A stretch of DNA of 15,215 nucleotides from JACDDK01 sp038198445 (GTDB lineage: Bacteria > Actinomycetota > Rubrobacteria > Rubrobacterales > Rubrobacteraceae): positions 1 to 15,215 of the forward strand of contig JBBPZZ010000188.1 of NCBI GenBank assembly GCA_038198445.1. Direction: 5' to 3'. The notes below the pieces were generated by a model that was not told where the DNA came from, searched no databases, and saw only the letters and a list, made by a program, of their open reading frames with translations. A program made the translations under genes and the position numbers. Within the stretch, counting starts at the first letter, position 1, and each line of letters begins with the position of its first letter. This document shows positions 6,493-12,966 of the stretch, in pieces.

Positions 6493-6549
6493 ACAGGGCC
6501 AAACGCGGAAGGAGTTTTATCAAAGAAATGTTCTACGCAAACCTTTTGA

Positions 6550-6567
6550 CGCCGCTCATCCACGGCG
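6550..6567 (-). terminator. Weak hairpin downstream of htrA
   Basis: A 5-bp stem (CGCCG / CGGCG, 8-nt loop) lies about 20-37 nt past the htrA stop, flanked by short T and A runs. It has no U-rich tail in the direction of htrA transcription, so termination here is uncertain. Confidence 0.25.
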
Positions 6568-6586
6568 AAAATTTGTAACGCGCCGG

Positions 6587-7753
6587 CTAATTATTCTCGG
6601 GCTGGGAGCCTAAGGTTATCTCTGTCTGACGAGGGTCCTTGCCCGGCGTCACGACGGTCACCTTCATCTTCTTACCCGGCTTGAGAGAGTTTACGACCGA
6701 TATGACGTCGTTCGGGTTCGAGACCCGCTTACCTTCCACTTCGGTTATAACATCCCCGATAGGGACCGAGAGACCTTCGAGCTCCTTCTCTTCTCCACCC
6801 GCAATGCCGGCTTTATCCGCCGGCCCGTCCTTTACGGCTTCACTCACTATGGCCCCGCTGCCCGGAAGGTCGTACTTTTCCTTGAACTTCTCCTCCGAGA
6901 GCGTCGTATACGCCCGCAGTTCCTCTATGCCGACCGGGAACATCTTCACCCCGATGTATCCATGAACGACCTTGCCCTCCGTTATCAGCTGCTTGACCAC
7001 GTTCTTCACCGTATTGATAGGGACCGCGAAGCCGACACCCTGGGCGAAATTACCGCCCCCCGAGGAGGCGACCTGGGAGTTGATCCCTATGACCGAACCG
7101 TTGGCGTCGATTAGAGGGCCGCCGGAGTTGCCGGAGCTTATAGCCGCGTCGGTCTGTACCGCCCCGTCTATCGTGTAGCCGTTCGGGGCGTCTATGGGCC
7201 GCTCCGTTCCGCTCACTATGCCGGTCGTCACGCTCAAGCCCACGTTCAGCGGGTTGCCGATGGCGATCACCGGGTCTCCCACACCTATGTTGTCCGAATC
7301 TCCCAGCGTCAGCGGCTTGAGAGCCTTGCTTGGGGTATTCACTTTGACCACCGCCACGTCGGTCGAAGAGTCCTGGCCGACTATATCCGCCTGCTCTCGC
7401 GCGCCGCTGGCGAACCTGACGGAGACGCTGTCCGCCCCGTTCACGACATGCTGATTGGTCACGATGTGGCCGCTCTTGTCCAGTACGAACCCGGAACCTC
7501 CTCCCGGTCCGAGCTTCGATGAGGCCACGTCCAGGCTCACCACCCCCGGCCCATCATTGGTATACACCTCTCGCACCGACGGTCCCGAATCAGCGCCGGG
7601 ATCCACGGACTTGGACTTCACCGGGGCTGGAGACTCATTGATCGTCACGTTGCCTTCCTCTGTGCCCACACCGGACATCCCGAGAAAGAGAAACAGCGCC
7701 ACCACGAGCCCGCCGATAATAGCGGAGAGGACCGCGGTAATTATCGTCTTCAG
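6587..7753 (-). CDS. Membrane-anchored HtrA/DegP-like serine protease with PDZ domain
   Basis: This is an envelope quality-control protease. With the proposed CTG start at 7753 it has 388 residues. The N-terminal K-T-I-I-T-A-V-L... segment (about 2-25) is a signal anchor and is followed by a Ser/Pro/Gly-rich linker. The trypsin-like domain has the triad H102 (IVTNQHVV), D132 (SSTDVAVV) and S210 (SSGNSGGPL). A single PDZ domain (about 283-378, from HGYIGVK) ends with ITEVEGKRV and the LKPGKKMKVTVV strand. It carries an insert of about 25 residues (EELRAYTTLSEEKFKEKYDL) near its start. A GTG at 7705 would cut the anchor in half. The CTG keeps the Lys-flanked helix and has AAGGA exactly 7 nt upstream. 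The gene starts 43 nt after the kinase stop, so co-transcription with that kinase is likely. Confidence 0.92.
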   Translation of the reverse strand: MKTIITAVLSAIIGGLVVALFLFLGMSGVGTEEGNVTINESPAPVKSKSVDPGADSGPSVREVYTNDGPGVVSLDVASSKLGPGGGSGFVLDKSGHIVTNQHVVNGADSVSVRFASGAREQADIVGQDSSTDVAVVKVNTPSKALKPLTLGDSDNIGVGDPVIAIGNPLNVGLSVTTGIVSGTERPIDAPNGYTIDGAVQTDAAISSGNSGGPLIDANGSVIGINSQVASSGGGNFAQGVGFAVPINTVKNVVKQLITEGKVVHGYIGVKMFPVGIEELRAYTTLSEEKFKEKYDLPGSGAIVSEAVKDGPADKAGIAGGEEKELEGLSVPIGDVITEVEGKRVSNPNDVISVVNSLKPGKKMKVTVVTPGKDPRQTEITLGSQPENN

Positions 7754-7760
7754 AGTGAGT

Positions 7761-7767
7761 TCCTTCC
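7761..7767 (-). promoter_or_regulatory. Ribosome binding site deciding the htrA CTG start
   Basis: GGAAGGA on the minus strand lies with AAGGA 7 nt before the CTG at 7753. No ATG, GTG or TTG in this frame lies upstream of 7708 back into the kinase gene. Confidence 0.6.
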
Positions 7768-7796
7768 GTATCTCGCGTCTATTGTATCCGCAAAGA

Positions 7797-9335
7797 TCAA
7801 CCGTTAGCGTTGATGTTATCTATCTTCCACTCGCCTTTCTCGTTTATGAGCGTCACCGTCCCGCTACGTTGTTCCGTGTGATCCGTATGGTAGGCGGTAT
7901 CGCTGAAAGAGACCGTGGCCGTGTCCCCGTTGACCTGCGCCGTGGGACCGTCTGTAAATTCTATCCTCTCCAGAGTTCTAAAGGTTCCTTCGAAGGTCGG
8001 CTCGTCCGGGAACGTACTCTGACGATAACCCTCACTCAAAAGCCCCGAAGCTTCACTGTAGCTTCCGTTTGCGGCATCCGTGTAGAAACTTCTCACCGTC
8101 TGGCTCGCCGCCTCCGCCGTGAGGCCGCCCGGCTGGGGCTCCGCTGTTTTTTCCTTTGTCGGCTCTTTCGTCTGCTCCTGGGCAGGTTGCGTGTTCTCGG
8201 TAGTCGGTTCAGGAGCGGTTGTCGTCTGGGCCGGTGGTTGGTTATTCTTGTCCTGCCCGCCGGAAGCCTTGTTTGGTTTACTGGCGTCGTTCTGGGGGGC
8301 GGGTTGCTTTACCTGATCTCCCCCACCGGTTAGTAGTTTGGGCAGTGCGATGGCCGCGACGGCGGCGAGGATCAGCAGAAGCGCCAGAGCAGCGAGCAAT
8401 ACCCTCGTCCTGCTTTGGTTCCCTGTCGCGGATGATGCGGCGCGCGCGGTCTCCTCCGGGACGCGTTGGGCAGGTTGCGTCACCGGCGCGGCGTGGACTT
8501 TAGTGCCGCCGGTCTCTCCGACGAATCCGGCGAGACGGGAGCGGATCTCGTCGGCGGTCGGGCGGTCGTCGGGGTCCTTGGCGAGACAGGCCAGGATCAG
8601 GTCCTCAAGCTCCCCACCGATGGCGGCGTTCAGCTCTCGCGGCGAGGGTGGTGCCTTGGAGACGTGCTGGTTGGCAACGGAGATCGGGGTCCCGGTGAAC
8701 GGCGGCTCTCCCGTGGCCGCCTGATAAAGCGTCGCTCCCAGAGAGTAGATGTCGCTCTTTGGCGTGACTTTCTCACCTTGAAGCTGCTCCGGCGCGGAGT
8801 ACAGCGCCGTGCCCAGGTAAGCGCCCGTCCGGGTATGATGGTTGCTCGTCGTCGCGTCGAGGGCGCGGGCGATGCCGAAGTCGGTGAGCTTTGGGCGTCC
8901 GTTCTCGTCGATCAGGATATTGTGAGGCTTTATGTCGCGGTGGATGATGCCTCGCTCATGGGCGTGAGCCAGCCCGGAGGCCACCGCCTCGCCGAGCTTT
9001 GCGAGATCATCGGGAGGCATGGTCCCGCGATCGTTTATGAGCTTGCTGAGGTCACCGCCGGGGACATACTCCATTACGATGTAGGAAGCATTCTGCCCCT
9101 CGAACTCGCCCTCGCCAGCGTCATAGACTGGGACTATGTTCGGGTGCGAGAGGCGGGCAGCCGTGCGTCCCTCCCGGCTAAAGCGGGCGCCCACGTCGGA
9201 GTCCCTGTGACCAAATCGGAGGATCTTGACCGCGACGGGCCGGTCGAGGACCTCATCCCTGCCCAGAAACACACGGGCCATGCCTCCGGCCCCGATCTCG
9301 CGCTCCAGGACAAACCTTTGTGCAAATGTTGTCAC
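7797..9335 (-). CDS. Receptor-like Ser/Thr protein kinase 1 (PknB-type catalytic domain, NTF2-like C-terminus)
   Basis: This is a transmembrane Hanks-type kinase of 512 residues. The cytoplasmic kinase domain (about 8-270) has a Gly loop (IGAGGMARV), K37 in VAVKIL, E55, HRDIKPHN with D134, DFG with D152, a GT-x5-APE activation segment and the distal Arg R258. It is an RD kinase, so phosphorylation of the activation loop probably switches it on. A juxtamembrane stretch (271-310) leads to one membrane helix (about 311-331). Outside the cell lie a low-complexity linker rich in Pro, Thr, Gln and Glu (to about 407) and a C-terminal domain of about 105 residues. That domain starts AEAASQTVRSFYTDAANG and ends KGEWKIDNI, an NTF2/SnoaL-like outline. 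PASTA repeats are absent. The GTG start at 9335 has no ribosome site but sits 7 nt after a perfect -10 box. htrA follows 43 nt downstream. Confidence 0.93.
   Translation of the reverse strand: MTTFAQRFVLEREIGAGGMARVFLGRDEVLDRPVAVKILRFGHRDSDVGARFSREGRTAARLSHPNIVPVYDAGEGEFEGQNASYIVMEYVPGGDLSKLINDRGTMPPDDLAKLGEAVASGLAHAHERGIIHRDIKPHNILIDENGRPKLTDFGIARALDATTSNHHTRTGAYLGTALYSAPEQLQGEKVTPKSDIYSLGATLYQAATGEPPFTGTPISVANQHVSKAPPSPRELNAAIGGELEDLILACLAKDPDDRPTADEIRSRLAGFVGETGGTKVHAAPVTQPAQRVPEETARAASSATGNQSRTRVLLAALALLLILAAVAAIALPKLLTGGGDQVKQPAPQNDASKPNKASGGQDKNNQPPAQTTTAPEPTTENTQPAQEQTKEPTKEKTAEPQPGGLTAEAASQTVRSFYTDAANGSYSEASGLLSEGYRQSTFPDEPTFEGTFRTLERIEFTDGPTAQVNGDTATVSFSDTAYHTDHTEQRSGTVTLINEKGEWKIDNINANG
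8659..8819 (-). repeat. Nearly identical block shared by the two kinase genes (copy 1)
   Basis: The block matches 10357-10517 at 157 of 161 positions, including 125 consecutive identical bases (8695-8819 against 10393-10517). It encodes residues 173-226 (YLGTALYSAPEQL to QHVS), covering the P+1 loop and the helix F-G region. Sequence on both sides is clearly diverged. Confidence 0.9.
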
Positions 9336-9342
9336 ACGAGGG

Positions 9343-9348
9343 ATTATA
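9343..9348 (-). promoter_or_regulatory. -10 box for a leaderless transcript of kinase 1
   Basis: A perfect TATAAT on the minus strand ends 7 nt before the GTG at 9335, so the predicted first transcribed base is the start codon. No ribosome site is present, which agrees with a leaderless message. The -35 region (17 nt upstream, GCTACT) is poor. Confidence 0.5.
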
Positions 9349-9389
9349 GAGATTTTATTGGTGAAAGTAGCGAGCCGGGTAAGTCGGTT

Positions 9390-11030
9390 TTAACTCGGAC
9401 TGGTGATCAGTCGGTCCAGTTTCCACTGGCCGTTCTCGTTAACGCAGACCCACGTACCCGTAACCGTGTTCGTGCCGCCGGTGCGGGTCTCCTGCGCGGT
9501 GAAGTCAACCTCCGCCTTCTTCCCGGACGGCTTCGCCGTAAGCGAGCCTGGGAAATGTATGCCCGCGAGCGAAGATTGCCGCCTCTCCCAATCCTGCTCC
9601 GTGCCGACTTTCTCTTGATAGCTTTTGGACAGGGAGTTCCAGGAGGCGTCGAAGTCATTCTTGACGGTCGAAACGTACATATCGTAGACAACGTCCGCCG
9701 CCTGCGCCACGGGGGGAGCGGGAACCGTGGCTTTCTTCGGAGCCTCTTTCTGGGCGGGCTTTTTTGGACTACTTTCTTTAGCAGCAGTCTCTTTCTTCTG
9801 CTGCTCCGATTCGGCGGCTTTCTTCTTAACGGGTGCATCAGGTTTCGCCGCGGCTTTCTGCTGTCGGTTGGCCTTTGACGGGTTGGGGTTGTTGCCTTGA
9901 TCCGTAGACCCCGACCCGAGCATCGCCACAGCCGCCCAGGAGACCAAAGCGACTACCAGCAGCGCCGCGATCCCAAGCGTTAGAGCCATCAGGCGGTTCG
10001 CCCCCGGCCTGAAAGTCCGGTGCGGCACGATCACCGTCCGCGTCGGGGTCTCTTGTTGCTCTTTCGTACTCCGCTCCCCGAAATGCTCGTTGACCCTCCG
10101 CGCAACGGTCCCGAAGCCCGCGGCCGCCGCCTCCCTGACCCGTTTCGCGGTTCGCGCCGCCCCCGCTACGCCCGCCTCCTTGATAGGCCCCGGAGCCGTA
10201 GCGCCGATTGCCGCCGCTCCTCTCTGGAGCAAGCGCGTGTGGAGGTCCGCGGCCTCGGGTCTGGCGGCAGGGTCTTTGGCGAGACATTGGAGGATGATTT
10301 CTTCCAGAGATTCGCTGATCTCCGCTCCTCGCTCACCCGGCGAAACGGGCGTCCGCGAGACGTGCTGGTTGGCAACGGAGATTGGAGACCCCGTGAACGG
10401 CGGCTCTCCCGTGGCCGCCTGATAAAGCGTCGCTCCCAGAGAGTAGATGTCGCTCTTTGGCGTGACTTTCTCACCTTGAAGCTGCTCCGGCGCGGAGTAC
10501 AGCGCCGTGCCCAGGTATGAGCCGGTCTTGGTGGCGTGACTTGTCGCCGAGTCCAAAGCGCGGGCGATGCCGAAGTCCGCGACCCTGGGGCGGCCGTACT
10601 CGTCCATCAGCACGTTCCGCGGCTTTATATCGCGGTGGATGATGCCCCGGTTGTGGGCGTGGGCGAGGCCGGAGATGACGTCCGCCCCGATCCTCGAAAC
10701 CTCTGACTCTTCGAGCGGCCCCTTCTCGTCGATGAGCTTGTTGAGATCACCACCAGATACATACTCCATCACGATGTAGGAGACCTCGCGACCGTCCAGA
10801 ATATCTTCTCCGGCATCGTAGACCTGGACGATATTTGGATGGGAGAGCCGCGCGGCGGTGACCCCCTCCCGGCGGAAGCGGGCGCCGATATCCGAGTCCT
10901 CGAAGCCGGTCTTAAGAATTTTTATAGCGACGGGACGGTCGAGGACTTCGTCCCGGCCCAGGAACACGGTGGACATGCCTCCGGCCCCGATCTCGCGCTC
11001 CAGAACGAACCGCTCGCCGATCCGCCTCAT
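9390..11030 (-). CDS. Receptor-like Ser/Thr protein kinase 2 (PknB-type catalytic domain, NTF2-like C-terminus)
   Basis: This 546-residue paralogue of the next kinase gene has the same architecture. The kinase domain (about 8-270) has IGAGGMSTV, K37 in VAIKIL, E55, HRDIKPRN with D134 and DFG with D152. A longer cytoplasmic juxtamembrane region (about 271-345) follows, then one membrane helix (about 348-371). The extracytoplasmic linker (372-440) is strikingly Lys/Ala/Glu/Pro-rich, with several KK and KKK runs. The C-terminal domain (about 443-546) runs from AADVVYDMYVSTVKNDF to NGQWKLDRL and looks NTF2-like. PASTA repeats are absent. The ATG at 11030 follows GGAGGTG by 4 nt (counted from GGAGG), 25 nt after the aroF stop, so it is probably translated from the aroQ-aroF message. 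The ligand and substrates are unknown. Confidence 0.93.
   Translation of the reverse strand: MRRIGERFVLEREIGAGGMSTVFLGRDEVLDRPVAIKILKTGFEDSDIGARFRREGVTAARLSHPNIVQVYDAGEDILDGREVSYIVMEYVSGGDLNKLIDEKGPLEESEVSRIGADVISGLAHAHNRGIIHRDIKPRNVLMDEYGRPRVADFGIARALDSATSHATKTGSYLGTALYSAPEQLQGEKVTPKSDIYSLGATLYQAATGEPPFTGSPISVANQHVSRTPVSPGERGAEISESLEEIILQCLAKDPAARPEAADLHTRLLQRGAAAIGATAPGPIKEAGVAGAARTAKRVREAAAAGFGTVARRVNEHFGERSTKEQQETPTRTVIVPHRTFRPGANRLMALTLGIAALLVVALVSWAAVAMLGSGSTDQGNNPNPSKANRQQKAAAKPDAPVKKKAAESEQQKKETAAKESSPKKPAQKEAPKKATVPAPPVAQAADVVYDMYVSTVKNDFDASWNSLSKSYQEKVGTEQDWERRQSSLAGIHFPGSLTAKPSGKKAEVDFTAQETRTGGTNTVTGTWVCVNENGQWKLDRLITSPS
10357..10517 (-). repeat. Nearly identical block shared by the two kinase genes (copy 2)
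   Basis: Partner of 8659-8819 (see that entry). The four mismatches cluster in ten bases at 10383-10392. The block encodes the same P+1 to helix G segment in kinase 2. Confidence 0.9.
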
Positions 11031-11055
11031 TTCACCTCCGGCAATCTCCTGGAGC

Positions 11056-11871
11056 CTAGATGACCTCCCGGCCCATCGCGGTGGCGAAGGGCTCCAGTCC
11101 TTCCTTGAGGCCCATCAACGCCTCGACCGGCAGCGCCTGCTCCGCGTCGCAGAGCGCCTCCTGCGGGTCGTGGTGCGACTCGACCATCAGCCCGTCGGCC
11201 TCGGCGGCGACGGACGCCTTCGAGAGAGGCACGACCAGGTCGCGCCGTCCGGCTGCGTGGGACGGGTCGACGATCACCGGCAGGTCCGTCAGCCGCTTGG
11301 CGACGATGACCGCCGAAAGGTCCAGCGTGAAGCGCGTGCTGGTCTCGAACGTGCGGATTCCCCGCTCGCAGAGGACCACGTTATCTCCGCCAGCGGCGGT
11401 GATGTACTCGGCGGCAAGGATCCACTCCTCCACCGTCGCCGCGAGCCCGCGCTTCAAGACAACCCCGTGTTCCGTCCCGGCGATGGCGGCTCCGATGCGC
11501 TTCAAGAGAGAGAAGTTCTGCATGTTGCGCGCCCCGACCTGAAGGATCTGGGCGTGCTCCATGATCATCTCGATATCGTAGGGGTCCATAACCTCGGTGA
11601 CGACCTTGAGACCCAACTCGCCGGAGACTTCGGAGAGAATCCTCAATCCCTCCTCGCCCATACCCTGGAAGGAGTAGGGAGAAGTGCGGGGTTTAAACGC
11701 GCCGCCGCGGACGTACTCGAAGCCAGCCTGCTTCACGGCTTTGGCCGAGGCCAGGAACTGGTCGTAGCTCTCGACCGTACAGGGACCGGCGATCACCCGG
11801 AACGAGCCGGGCTGCATCATGCCGTTGGCGGTCTTTACGTTGGTCTTTACCTCCGCTGAAATATCCATCAC
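11056..11871 (-). CDS. aroF: 3-deoxy-7-phosphoheptulonate (DAHP) synthase, type I-beta, core-domain form
   Basis: This enzyme condenses phosphoenolpyruvate with erythrose 4-phosphate, the first step of the shikimate pathway. Its 271 residues are essentially one TIM barrel. Metal ligands are C31 (AGPCTVES), H205 (DPSHAAG), E231 and D236 (VESHHDP). Substrate residues are K60 and R62 (FKPRTS), R115 (GARNMQN) and K140-R141 (LKRG). It has neither the ferredoxin-like regulatory domain of the Thermotoga enzyme nor the fused chorismate mutase of Bacillus AroA. A separate chorismate mutase gene lies directly upstream and overlaps by one base (TAGTG), so the start is taken as GTG at 11871; ATG at 11868 is the alternative. 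A kinase gene follows after 25 nt. The symbol is generic for the family. Confidence 0.95.
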   Translation of the reverse strand: MMDISAEVKTNVKTANGMMQPGSFRVIAGPCTVESYDQFLASAKAVKQAGFEYVRGGAFKPRTSPYSFQGMGEEGLRILSEVSGELGLKVVTEVMDPYDIEMIMEHAQILQVGARNMQNFSLLKRIGAAIAGTEHGVVLKRGLAATVEEWILAAEYITAAGGDNVVLCERGIRTFETSTRFTLDLSAVIVAKRLTDLPVIVDPSHAAGRRDLVVPLSKASVAAEADGLMVESHHDPQEALCDAEQALPVEALMGLKEGLEPFATAMGREVI

Positions 11872-12167
11872 TATTTCGAAAACTCCCCGCGTTGAATCTC
11901 TAAATCACGAATACGGTGCAGGATCAGCTCGTAAATATCGCGCATCGAGGAGTCGTAGATCGGCCCCTCGTTCATCTCCACGACCCGCTGGAGGATATCC
12001 TCCTCGCGCTTGGGGTCGTAGACCGGAGCCCCGGCCTCGGCCTTGAGGACCATGATCTCCTGCACGATGCTCGCCCGCTCGTTGAGCGCCCGCACGAGGT
12101 CCCGATCCACCTCGTCGACCCGCTCCCTTAGAGCCTCTACCCTGTCTCGCGTCCGCGCATCTTCCAT
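11871..12167 (-). CDS. aroQ: Chorismate mutase, AroQ class
   Basis: This all-helical enzyme converts chorismate to prephenate. With the ATG at 12167 it has 98 residues. R14, R31, K42, R54 and E55 correspond to E. coli R11, R28, K39, R51 and E52 with a constant offset of three. The segment YDPKREEDIL and the later NEGPIYDSSM resemble the mutase domain fused to DAHP synthase in Bacillus AroA, here as a separate protein. A longer reading from TTG at 12206 is rejected because that TTG is part of the -35 box of a strong promoter, so it would not be transcribed. The 5' leader is only about 4-5 nt and lacks a ribosome site. The gene is translationally coupled to aroF. It may associate with DAHP synthase and serve as its prephenate sensor, by analogy with fused forms. 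Confidence 0.93.
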   Translation of the reverse strand: MEDARTRDRVEALRERVDEVDRDLVRALNERASIVQEIMVLKAEAGAPVYDPKREEDILQRVVEMNEGPIYDSSMRDIYELILHRIRDLEIQRGEFSK

Positions 12168-12177
12168 AGGACTTGGG

Positions 12178-12206
12178 ATTGTATATGCCGACTGTATATA
12201 TGGCAA
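12178..12206 (-). promoter_or_regulatory. Promoter of the aroQ-aroF-kinase operon
   Basis: On the minus strand there is a -35 TTGCCA (12206-12201), exactly 17 nt, then a -10 TACAAT (12183-12178); each box matches five of six consensus positions. The -10 ends 10 nt before the aroQ ATG, which predicts a leader of about 4-5 nt. There is no room for a transcription attenuator before the first gene. Confidence 0.7.
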
Positions 12207-12230
12207 ACGGAGAAACCGTCAGCTATGACT

Positions 12231-12725
12231 CTACGGTCCTGGAGGAAACTCCGCGAACTCGTAACCGTACTTTTTAGTAAAAACGTCGAGTGCTTCCAGG
12301 ACCACCGGATCTTCCGGTACCGCTTGCAGCGGGATGCGCCGCTCAGCCGCTTCCTCGAAAAAGCGATCCATCCCCGCCGGTGAGAAGATGAGTAACACTC
12401 TGGTTGGCTGCGTCCCCGAATTCGAGGGTTGGTGGACGACACCTCGCGGGACCACCACGAAAGATCCCGCCGGAGCCGTGATCGTGTGCGGCCCCATCCG
12501 CACGGTGAGCTCACCCTCCAGGACGTAGAAAGTCTCCTCATAGTCGCGGTGGAGATGTGGCCGGGGGGGTCCCGGCGATCCCGCCGGTATGGTGTTATCG
12601 TGGATCGAGTAGGCGCCAGCGGTATCCTCGTCGCGGACCTTGACCGTCATCCGCCCACCGATGGGATTCACAAGCACTTTACCGCCATCCGGCCCGACGA
12701 AGGTTCCCACGTCCTCGGTCCTCAT
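12231..12725 (-). CDS. Single-domain cupin protein
   Basis: This is a 164-residue small beta-barrel protein. Cupin motif 1 is PHLHRDYEETFYVLEGEL, with H57, H59 and E63 or E64 as metal ligands. Motif 2 is G87-x5-P93-R-G95-x2-H98-x3-N102, supplying the fourth ligand, so a metal site is complete. There is no signal peptide or DNA-binding domain. Such stand-alone cupins may be dioxygenases, isomerases or sugar-binding proteins; the function cannot be assigned. The start is ATG at 12725 because GGGAG lies 6 nt upstream and the domain begins there. The frame stays open to 12821, but that part is Cys-rich and implausible. The stop lies 25 nt before the -35 box of the aroQ promoter. Confidence 0.85.
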   Translation of the reverse strand: MRTEDVGTFVGPDGGKVLVNPIGGRMTVKVRDEDTAGAYSIHDNTIPAGSPGPPRPHLHRDYEETFYVLEGELTVRMGPHTITAPAGSFVVVPRGVVHQPSNSGTQPTRVLLIFSPAGMDRFFEEAAERRIPLQAVPEDPVVLEALDVFTKKYGYEFAEFPPGP

Positions 12726-12891
12726 TTCGCTCTCCCTTCCGAGGTGACAGCAAACTACGCACACGACACCATAGCGTTCGCCGCACACACGCACATCCCT
12801 CAAATGAATGATTTTTGGCAAAGCACCCCGTGCGAGACGAACCCATCAACACTCCAGCGCGACCGAAACCCGGCTGCGACAAACGTCTCTG

Positions 12892-12920
12892 TTGAAAGCC
12901 CAAACGAAGAGGATTAGTCT
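12892..12920 (+). promoter_or_regulatory. Candidate promoter for hisC-tyrA
   Basis: TTGAAA (12892-12897), a 17-nt spacer and a poor -10 TAGTCT (12915-12920) lie 46 nt upstream of the hisC start. The region between the divergent cupin and hisC genes (12726-12966) otherwise shows no clear element. Confidence 0.3.
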
Positions 12921-12953
12921 TTAGCGGCCCGGTTGGCTGAAGATGAGACCCAG

Positions 12954-12959
12954 AAGGAG
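12954..12959 (+). promoter_or_regulatory. Ribosome binding site deciding the hisC TTG start
   Basis: AAGGAG lies 7 nt before TTG at 12967. The in-frame ATG at 12943 has no such site and would add an Arg-rich octapeptide; the ATG at 12960 is out of frame. Confidence 0.65.
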
Positions 12960-12966
12960 ATGCCAG

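Noticed and set aside
6354..6563. Minus-strand frame of 69 codons covering the cold-shock leader
   Set aside because: It overlaps the promoter and leader and runs into the cold-shock gene in another phase, with no ribosome site or recognisable features.
8466..9878. Long plus-strand open frame (470 codons) opposite the two kinases
   Set aside because: It lies antisense to two clearly functional kinases, has Arg/Gly-rich shadow composition and spans the intergenic gap. The peptide it shares with another antisense frame is explained by the duplicated kinase block.
10858..11859. Plus-strand open frame of 333 codons opposite aroF and the kinase 2 start
   Set aside because: It is antisense to DAHP synthase, whose catalytic residues are intact. 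GC-rich third positions keep antisense frames open by chance.
12168..12206. TTG-initiated 13-residue extension of chorismate mutase
   Set aside because: The TTG is the -35 box of the operon promoter, and catalytic-residue numbering fits the ATG at 12167.
12726..12821. N-terminal extension of the cupin protein
   Set aside because: It has a Cys-rich, non-cupin sequence and no ribosome site, whereas the ATG at 12725 has GGGAG 6 nt upstream.
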